Origin: JAZNQL01 sp045531205
GTDB lineage: Bacteria > Bacillota > Clostridia > UMGS1883 > UMGS1540
Length of the DNA: 47,671 bases
Direction: 5' to 3'
Assembly: GCA_045531205.1 (NCBI GenBank)
Contig: JAZSDN010000049.1
Location: 1 to 47,671, forward strand
Positions 42,313-47,671 of the stretch are shown piece by piece; the stretch's first letter is position 1, and every line of letters starts with the position of its first letter. A program made the translations under genes and the position numbers. A model generated the notes under the pieces. The model searched no databases and was not told the DNA's origin. It was given only the letters and a program-made list of their open reading frames with translations.

Positions 42313-43415
42313 ATGCCTCACTTAATGAAAAACTCCATAATGTTAAGTGGGGCGAGTATGAATTAGTAAATTTATTTACCAGTACGAACGGAGATTTTGA
42401 TATACAAAAAAGTCATATAAATAATAAAGGTGAATATGTAATAACGGCTGGGTTGACAAATAATGGTGTTTTGGGAAAAACAGATGTCAAAGCAAGAGTA
42501 TTTGAAAAAGGAACAATTACGGTAGATATGTTTGGGTTTGTATTTTATCGTAATTTTAAATATAAAATTGTAACTCATGCAAGAGTTTTTTCCTTAAAAC
42601 CAAAATTTGAAATTTCTGAAAGACAAGGATTGTTTTTAGCAAATGCCTTACACTTTCTAAATAAAAAGTTTGGATATGAAAATATGTGTTCGTGGGAAAA
42701 GATAAAATTAGAAAAAATTCAACTGCCTACTAAAAATAATGAAATCGATTTTAATTTTATGGAATCCTTTATAGCGGAGCTGGAGGCGGAGCGAATAGCG
42801 GAGCTATCCGCTTACCTGAAGGTAAGCGGATTTGACAATTATGAATTGTCAAGTGACGAAGAAAAAGCTTTGCAAGATTTTATGAATAATAAAATTGAAT
42901 ATGGCGAGTTTTCATATTCAAAAATCTTTGATAACATTAAGCAAGGACGCCGCTTAAAAAAAGAGGATCAGATTCCCGGGGGGATTCCTTTTGTTATGGC
43001 AGGTACAACAAATACAGGGCTTGTCAACTATATTTCAAATCCGGTTGCAGCATTTCCTGAAAATTCAATAACTATAGATATTTTTGGTAATACATTTTAC
43101 AGAAATTATTCTTTTGGTGCAGGAGATGATACAGGTGTTTATTGGAATAGTAAAATCGAATATTCAAAAGGAATAATGCTCTTTTTTGCATCTGCTATGG
43201 AAAAATCAATAAAAGGCAAGTTTTCTTATGGCAAAAAATTAAGAAGTTCTCAAAGTTATAATTTCAAAATGATTCTTCCTATTACTCAAGGGAAAATCGA
43301 CTTTGATTTTATCGAAAAATTTATCTGCGCAATACAAAAACTCGTTATAAAAGATGTTGTAATGTATGCAGACCAGAAAATCAAGATAACAAAAGATATT
43401 GTAAAAAAACAATAA
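42303..43415 (+). CDS. Restriction-modification specificity subunit (HsdS-like), no own start codon visible
   Basis: The frame opens after a TGA at 42294 and reads GKIDASLNEKLHNVKWGEYELVNLF, the normal beginning of HsdS-type proteins, but contains no ATG, GTG or TTG until the TTG at 42453, which would delete about 50 residues of the first recognition domain. It has two target-recognition domains (about 20-140 and 210-330), each with GDFDIQKSHINNKG or KKEDQIPGGIPF type openings and DMFGFVFYRN or DIFGNTFYRN cores, separated by a helical spacer with IAEL repeats. The frame is -1 relative to the methylase and joins it at GGGAAAA (42303-42309), so it is made by frameshifting as a fusion or is silenced by a one-base deletion. 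Confidence 0.75.
   Translation, partial: GKIDASLNEKLHNVKWGEYELVNLFTSTNGDFDIQKSHINNKGEYVITAGLTNNGVLGKTDVKARVFEKGTITVDMFGFVFYRNFKYKIVTHARVFSLKPKFEISERQGLFLANALHFLNKKFGYENMCSWEKIKLEKIQLPTKNNEIDFNFMESFIAELEAERIAELSAYLKVSGFDNYELSSDEEKALQDFMNNKIEYGEFSYSKIFDNIKQGRRLKKEDQIPGGIPFVMAGTTNTGLVNYISNPVAAFPENSITIDIFGNTFYRNYSFGAGDDTGVYWNSKIEYSKGIMLFFASAMEKSIKGKFSYGKKLRSSQSYNFKMILPITQGKIDFDFIEKFICAIQKLVIKDVVMYADQKIKITKDIVKKQ
42771..42852 (+). repeat. Direct and inverted repeats in the HsdS central spacer
   Basis: An 11-base direct repeat ATAGCGGAGCT lies at 42771 and 42795 (period 24, eight codons, encoding IAEL twice). Two perfect palindromes follow: TCCGCTTACC/GGTAAGCGGA (42807-42830) and TTGACAATT/AATTGTCAA (42832-42852). 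All are inside the coding sequence of the spacer between the recognition domains. Confidence 0.8.
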
Positions 43416-43493
43416 TATTTCACTCCTAACTTAAACGAGAACATAATTTGATATATGAATTTAAAAAATCATAACAGAAAGAAGGGTTTATTT

Positions 43494-44219
43494 ATGAAAG
43501 AATCGTTATGGAACGGATTTAAACGAATTGACTTTGAATTTGAAGGAAAAGAGGCTATCCTTATTTTCCCTGAAAATCCCGATAAAAACAAAAATTGGCT
43601 TATTAAAACCGAATATTTTGATGCTTTTCCCGCATTTGAAATAGAAATGGTAAAAAGAGGCTGGCATCTGGCGTTTTTAAAAAACACTACCAGATGGTGT
43701 CTTGACAGTGACCTTGACCTTAAAAAACAGTTTGCTGATTTTCTTGCATCAGAATACGGATTGAACAATAAGTGTGTACCTGTTGGAATGAGCTGCGGCG
43801 GTCTTATAGGGGTTAAGTTTGCTGCAAAATATCCTGAATATGTAAAGGCACTTTATCTCGATGCACCTGTTATGAACTTTTTATCCTGCCCTGCAGGCAT
43901 AGGCAAAGCGGGTAGTGATTTAATGCAGGAGTTTATGGAAGAAACGGGAATGGATATAGTTTCTTTAATAAATTACAGAGAAAATCCTGTGGATAAAATG
44001 CACATATTGCTTGAAAATAATATACCTGTCATTGTTGTATACGGAAAGATTGATAATATTGTTCCTTATGACGAAAACGGAGAAATGCTCGAAAAGTATT
44101 ACCGTAAAAACAACGGTAATATAGTTGCAATAGGAAAAGATGACTGCGGACATCACCCGCACGGACTTTCGGACAATACTCCTATAATAGAATTTATTGA
44201 AAATGTTTGTCGAGAATAA
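43494..44219 (+). CDS. Alpha/beta-fold hydrolase
   Basis: The 241-residue protein has an alpha/beta hydrolase pattern: the nucleophile elbow VGMSCGGLIG (Ser near 100), an acid in VYGKIDNIVPY, and the catalytic His in DCGHHPHG near the C-terminus. The fold and triad are clear, the substrate is not. No signal peptide is present. I start at the ATG 43494 following GAAGGG; an in-frame ATG at 43455 has no ribosome site. It lies 78 bases after the specificity gene and just before the phosphopantetheinyl transferase, with which it may be cotranscribed. Confidence 0.8.
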   Translation: MKESLWNGFKRIDFEFEGKEAILIFPENPDKNKNWLIKTEYFDAFPAFEIEMVKRGWHLAFLKNTTRWCLDSDLDLKKQFADFLASEYGLNNKCVPVGMSCGGLIGVKFAAKYPEYVKALYLDAPVMNFLSCPAGIGKAGSDLMQEFMEETGMDIVSLINYRENPVDKMHILLENNIPVIVVYGKIDNIVPYDENGEMLEKYYRKNNGNIVAIGKDDCGHHPHGLSDNTPIIEFIENVCRE

Positions 44220-44237
44220 AAATGCGAGGGTGCTTTG

Positions 44238-44756
44238 ATGCAGATATTTTGTTATAATATAAAAGTACAAAGCAGGGAACAAACAAATTACCTTATACAG
44301 CAAAGTGTAGAGGAATATTTTAAAGGTAAGAATATTTGTTTTGAAAAAATAAATGTTTTAAGAACTGAAAAAGGTAAACCTTACATAGAAAATTCGGATA
44401 TTCATATAGGAGTGACGCATACCGAAGACCTTGTTATGATAGGAGTTTGTAAAACTCCCTTTGGAATAGACGCAGAAAAGAAAGACAGAAAAATCAGGCA
44501 AAAAGAAAACATAGCAAAAAAGTTTTTTTCAAAAAATGAAATCAAGCTTGCTCTGAAATCGGATGAAGAATTCTTAAAACTGTGGGTTAAAAAAGAGGCC
44601 TTTGTAAAATATACGGGGCAGGGAATAGGAAAAATAAAAGAGGTAGATACTTTAGCCTTGAACGGATATTTTAAAGAAATTAATTTTCCTGGATATATAT
44701 CTTATGTATATTCCAGTGAAAAAATTGATTGTGAAATAATAAATAAATTTGCATAA
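44238..44756 (+). CDS. 4'-phosphopantetheinyl transferase (Sfp superfamily)
   Basis: The 172-residue protein has the two signatures of the Sfp/AcpS superfamily: FGIDAEKKDR (Mg-binding Asp and Glu) and LWVKKEAFVKYTGQGI (Trp, Lys, Glu, Lys). THTEDLVMIGV precedes them with the conserved His. It attaches phosphopantetheine to acyl or peptidyl carrier proteins. It is shorter than Sfp (about 220 residues). No polyketide or peptide synthase is in the window, so the target may be the fatty-acid carrier protein. GCGAGGGTG lies upstream of the ATG; rsmA follows after 15 bases. Confidence 0.88.
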   Translation: MQIFCYNIKVQSREQTNYLIQQSVEEYFKGKNICFEKINVLRTEKGKPYIENSDIHIGVTHTEDLVMIGVCKTPFGIDAEKKDRKIRQKENIAKKFFSKNEIKLALKSDEEFLKLWVKKEAFVKYTGQGIGKIKEVDTLALNGYFKEINFPGYISYVYSSEKIDCEIINKFA

Positions 44757-44771
44757 CAGAAGGAGAAAAAT

Positions 44772-45644
44772 ATGTACTCTCTTACAGAAAGAAGCACAAT
44801 TAAATATCTTTGCGATAAATACGGATTTCATTTAAAGAAAGCCTTTGGGCAGAACTTTATAAATGACGAGGGTGTTTTGTACGACATTGCAGAGGCAACA
44901 GACAGTGAAGGAATTATAGAAATAGGGCCTGGTATAGGGGCACTTACTGCTGTTTTGGCAAGCAGGGCCAAAAAAGTGGTTGCAGTTGAAATTGACGATA
45001 CTTTGATGCCTGTACTTGGCGAAACGTTAGCGGGATTTGATAATATCGAAATCATAAATGACGATATTATGAAAATTGACATAAATAAGCTTATAACCGA
45101 AAAGTTTGACGGTATGAGTGTAAGTGTTGCGGCAAATCTGCCGTATTATATAACAACGCCCATAATAATGAAGCTGTTGGAAGAAAAAACAAATCTTTCT
45201 GAAATAGTTGTAATGATGCAAAAGGAGGTTGCAGACAGGCTTACCGCAAAGGAAGGCGGCAAGGACTACGGTGCAATAACCGTTGCGGCAAACTATTACT
45301 GCGAGGTGGAAAGAGTGTGCTTTGTGCCAAGCAGTGTGTTTACACCTCCTCCAAAGGTAGACTCCTCTGTTGTTAAGCTTAAGATAAGAAAAGAGCCTCC
45401 GTTTGAGGTACTTTGTGAAAAAACATTTTTCTCTGTTGTAAAAGCATCCTTTGCACAAAGAAGAAAAACTCTTTCAAACGGTCTTAAAAATGCAGGAATT
45501 TTCGGAACAAGAGAGGATATTGAAAAGGCTTTTGAAGCGTGCAAATTTGACAGCATGATAAGAGGAGAGAAGCTTTCGGGTGCGGAATTTGCAAAGCTTG
45601 CAAATTATTTTTACGAAAAAAAGCAAAAAGATATTGCAAAATAA
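44772..45644 (+). CDS. rsmA: 16S rRNA (adenine1518-N6/adenine1519-N6) dimethyltransferase
   Basis: The 290-residue protein is a complete RsmA/KsgA: KKAFGQNFINDE near the N-terminus, the AdoMet-binding IEIGPGIGALTAVLA, VEIDDTLMPVL, INDDIM, and the catalytic AANLPYYITTPIIM, followed by the C-terminal RNA-contact region (FAQRRKTLSNGLK). It dimethylates two adjacent adenines near the 3' end of 16S rRNA. AGAAGGAG precedes the ATG. Length and motifs are normal. Confidence 0.95.
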   Translation: MYSLTERSTIKYLCDKYGFHLKKAFGQNFINDEGVLYDIAEATDSEGIIEIGPGIGALTAVLASRAKKVVAVEIDDTLMPVLGETLAGFDNIEIINDDIMKIDINKLITEKFDGMSVSVAANLPYYITTPIIMKLLEEKTNLSEIVVMMQKEVADRLTAKEGGKDYGAITVAANYYCEVERVCFVPSSVFTPPPKVDSSVVKLKIRKEPPFEVLCEKTFFSVVKASFAQRRKTLSNGLKNAGIFGTREDIEKAFEACKFDSMIRGEKLSGAEFAKLANYFYEKKQKDIAK

Positions 45645-45661
45645 AAATAAAGTGATATAAT
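45634..45661 (+). promoter_or_regulatory. Promoter of pckG
   Basis: TTGCAA (45634-45639, within the last rsmA codons) and TATAAT (45656-45661) are 16 bases apart; a second TATAAT lies at 45663. A small GGAG/CTCC hairpin follows in the leader (about 45680-45695). Confidence 0.55.
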
Positions 45662-45744
45662 GTATAATGAGGAAAAATTGGAGCTTTTATACTCCACTAC
45701 ACAATATATCCTAAATTAAGCAGAGAAAGAAAGGAATGAAAATC

Positions 45745-47508
45745 ATGACAGATAACAAAAAATTACTTGCATGGCTTTCTGAAATGGAAGAGCTTGTAAC
45801 TCCTGCAAATGTAGTATGGATTACAGGTGAAGAAGATCAGCTCGAACAGCTCCGTGCAGAAGCTTGCGAATCAGGAGAAATCATAAAACTCAATCAGGAA
45901 AAGCTTCCCGGTTGCTACTACCACAGAACTGCAGAAAACGACGTTGCACGTGTTGAAGACAGAACATTTATCTGCACACCCACAAAGGAAGAAGCAGGTC
46001 CTACAAATAACTGGATGGAACCCGCTAAAATGTACGAAAAGCTCTGGGCTTTATACAAAGACTCAATGGCTGGAAGAACAATGTATGTAATTCCTTATTC
46101 AATGGGTCCTGTTGGTTCAAAGTTCTCAAAAATCGGTATTGAATTAACAGACAGTATCTACGTTGTACTTAACATGGCTATCATGACAAGAATAGGCAAC
46201 AAAGTACTTGAAGCTTTAGGAACAGAAGGCGACTTTATCAAGTGCTTGCATGCTAAAAAAGATGTAAATCCTGAAGAAAGATATATCGTACAGTTCCCAC
46301 AGGATAACTACATCTGCTCAATTAACTCCGCATACGGCGGAAACGTACTTTTAGGTAAAAAGTGCTTTGCATTGAGAATCGCTTCATACCTTGGTATGCA
46401 GGAAGGCTGGATGGCTGAACATATGCTTATCTTAGGTCTTGAAAATCCCAAGGGCGAAGTTAAATACATTGCAGCAGCATTCCCCTCAGCTTGCGGTAAA
46501 ACAAACCTTGCAATGCTTATTCCCCCCGAATATCTTAAAAAGCAGGGTTATAAGGTTTGGACTGTAGGTGACGATATTGCTTGGCTCAGAATCGGTGCTG
46601 ACGGCAGACTTTATGCAGTAAACCCCGAAGCAGGCTTCTTTGGCGTTGCTCCCGGCACAAGTGAAAAAACAAACTATAATGCACTTATGGCTACAAAGAA
46701 GAATACAATCTTCACAAACGTTGCTATCAATGCTGATGATAACACAGTTTGGTGGGAAGGTCTTGATAAGAATCCTCCTGAAAACTGTATCGAATGGACA
46801 GGTAAGAAGGTTAACGGCAAGACATACGAAGGCAAGCTTGCTCATCCTAACTCACGTTTCACAGCTCCCGCTGTAAACTGCCCCTGCATCTCCAGCGAAT
46901 TTGAAAATGGCGAAGGTGTTCCGATTTCGGCAATCGTATTCGGCGGAAGACGTGCTAAAACAGCTCCCCTGGTATACCAGGCAAGAGATTGGGAACACGG
47001 CGTATACATTGGTGCTACAATGGCATCCGAAACAACAGCTGCAGCTGCAGGTGCGGTTGGCGTTGTAAGACGTGATCCCATGGCTATGAAGCCCTTTGTA
47101 GGCTACAATATGGCTGACTACTTTGCACATTGGCTTGAAATGGGCGAAAAGATGGATGCAGACAAGGCTCCTAAGATTTTCCACGTTAACTGGTTCAGAC
47201 AGAACGAAAACGGCGAATTCATCTGGCCCGGATTTGGCGACAACATGAGAGTATTGCTCTGGATTTTAGACAGATGCGAAGGCAAAGTAAGTGCACATGA
47301 CAGCGAAATCGGTTTCTTACCCGAAAGCATCGACACAGAAGGTCTTGATGTAAGCGAAGAAGTTATGAAAGAACTTTTGAGTGTTGACAAGGAAGTATGG
47401 CTTGAAGATGTTAAGCTCCAGAAAGAATACTTTGAACAGTTTGGCGACAGACTTCCCAAAGAAATCAAAGAAAATCTTGAAGAACTTGAACGCAGACTTA
47501 ACGCGTAA
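45745..47508 (+). CDS. pckG: Phosphoenolpyruvate carboxykinase (GTP)
   Basis: The 587-residue protein is a full GTP-type PEPCK. It has the P-loop with the hyper-reactive Cys (FPSACGKTNLAML, Cys near 249), VGDDIAWL with metal-binding Asp, NPEAGFFGVAPGTS, the arginine-bearing substrate loop around GRRAKTAPLVY, and FVGYNMADYFAHWL. It interconverts oxaloacetate and PEP with GTP/GDP. The ATG at 45745 has AAAGG ten bases upstream; an ATG nine bases earlier is only one base from that site. Codon use is biased toward CTC, CCC and AAG compared with neighbours, which fits strong expression. Confidence 0.94.
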   Translation: MTDNKKLLAWLSEMEELVTPANVVWITGEEDQLEQLRAEACESGEIIKLNQEKLPGCYYHRTAENDVARVEDRTFICTPTKEEAGPTNNWMEPAKMYEKLWALYKDSMAGRTMYVIPYSMGPVGSKFSKIGIELTDSIYVVLNMAIMTRIGNKVLEALGTEGDFIKCLHAKKDVNPEERYIVQFPQDNYICSINSAYGGNVLLGKKCFALRIASYLGMQEGWMAEHMLILGLENPKGEVKYIAAAFPSACGKTNLAMLIPPEYLKKQGYKVWTVGDDIAWLRIGADGRLYAVNPEAGFFGVAPGTSEKTNYNALMATKKNTIFTNVAINADDNTVWWEGLDKNPPENCIEWTGKKVNGKTYEGKLAHPNSRFTAPAVNCPCISSEFENGEGVPISAIVFGGRRAKTAPLVYQARDWEHGVYIGATMASETTAAAAGAVGVVRRDPMAMKPFVGYNMADYFAHWLEMGEKMDADKAPKIFHVNWFRQNENGEFIWPGFGDNMRVLLWILDRCEGKVSAHDSEIGFLPESIDTEGLDVSEEVMKELLSVDKEVWLEDVKLQKEYFEQFGDRLPKEIKENLEELERRLNA

Positions 47509-47532
47509 CATAAAAATAAAACTGAACGGAAA

Positions 47533-47671
47533 TGAAGTGAACCCCAAAGTTTAGACAAAAATTTAATATTAACTTGCTTGTGAATGAGTTCGGTATTGTA
47601 CCGGGCTCATTCCTTTTAGTTTCATAGAAATTCTTTCGTTGTTGTAATAATCAATATATCTTTTTAATTCA
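47533..47671 (-). mobile_element. End of an IS3-family (IS150-like) insertion sequence
   Basis: TGAAGTGAACCCCAAAGTTTAGACA (split here as TGAAGTGAACCCC and AAAGTTTAGACA, 47533-47557) resembles the terminal inverted repeat of IS150-group elements. The transposase C-terminus reads inward from 47671 and stops 12 bases inside it. The element continues past the window edge. Confidence 0.75.
47569..47671 (-). CDS. IS3-family transposase OrfB, C-terminal end (partial)
   Basis: The minus-strand frame visible from the window edge encodes 33 residues ending at TAA (47571-47569). ELKRYIDYYNNERI, then KLKGMSPVQYRTHS, is the near-invariant C-terminus of IS3-family DDE integrases (rve domain). The start lies outside the window. 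It lies 60 bases downstream of pckG and runs toward it, so the IS inserted behind that gene. Confidence 0.88.
   Translation of the reverse strand, partial: ELKRYIDYYNNERISMKLKGMSPVQYRTHSQAS

Noticed and set aside
42453..43415. Specificity subunit starting at the TTG 42453
   Set aside because: No ribosome site there, and conserved HsdS sequence extends about 50 residues upstream in the same frame.
45027..45458. 143-residue antisense frame opposite rsmA
   Set aside because: rsmA is certain and the antisense translation has no recognisable features.

Overview
The window is AT-rich DNA that looks like an uncultured gut-type Clostridia (Firmicutes). Evidence: strong AGGAGG-type ribosome sites, frequent TTG starts, many AraC-type regulators, a GTP-dependent PEP carboxykinase, a cobalamin-dependent MetH without a reactivation domain, GEMM-type riboswitch control, and an IS3-type transposase at the right edge. 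I cannot place it below class.

Layout. 1-12,960 is a carbohydrate region. It holds a sugar isomerase plus LUD protein, a PHP phosphatase plus jelly-roll protein, and a minus-strand operon (sugar isomerase, ComB-like phosphatase, GH36 alpha-galactosidase, YgjV/histidine-phosphatase fusion). That operon lies downstream of two AraC regulators, which are divergent from a six-hairpin glycosidase and an ADP-ribosylglycohydrolase homologue. 12,960-15,900 is repeat-rich: a 102-bp perfect direct repeat, three nested-hairpin elements, two recurrent short motifs, a HAD phosphatase, and a sugar isomerase broken by an in-frame TAA.

15,905-27,912 is the most interesting block. A membrane GGDEF protein is followed by a promoter, a GEMM-type cyclic-dinucleotide riboswitch with an overlapping terminator, and a tight operon: VTC-domain protein, DUF4956, CotH-like kinase, membrane-anchored TIM-barrel glycosidase, HEAT-repeat membrane protein, GT2 synthase, and an EAL phosphodiesterase. 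It reads as a self-contained signal-controlled exopolymer module, with synthesis, sensing and degradation of the messenger in one locus. The aptamer has A where classical c-di-GMP aptamers have G20. Copies of one short repeat flank the block.

28,115-29,577 has three small genes of unknown function. 29,617-36,717 has sugar or sugar-acid catabolism genes: an EamA transporter, two Gfo/Idh/MocA oxidoreductases, an Fe-alcohol dehydrogenase, an HpcH-type aldolase and two AraC regulators, one frameshifted at an A8 tract. 36,749-40,028 is metF-metH. 40,276-43,415 is a one-locus restriction-modification system (nuclease-methylase plus specificity subunit) whose specificity gene lacks a start codon but is joined in the -1 frame to the methylase at a GGGAAAA heptamer. 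43,494-47,508 holds an alpha/beta hydrolase, a phosphopantetheinyl transferase, rsmA and pckG. The window ends in the C-terminus of an IS3-family transposase.
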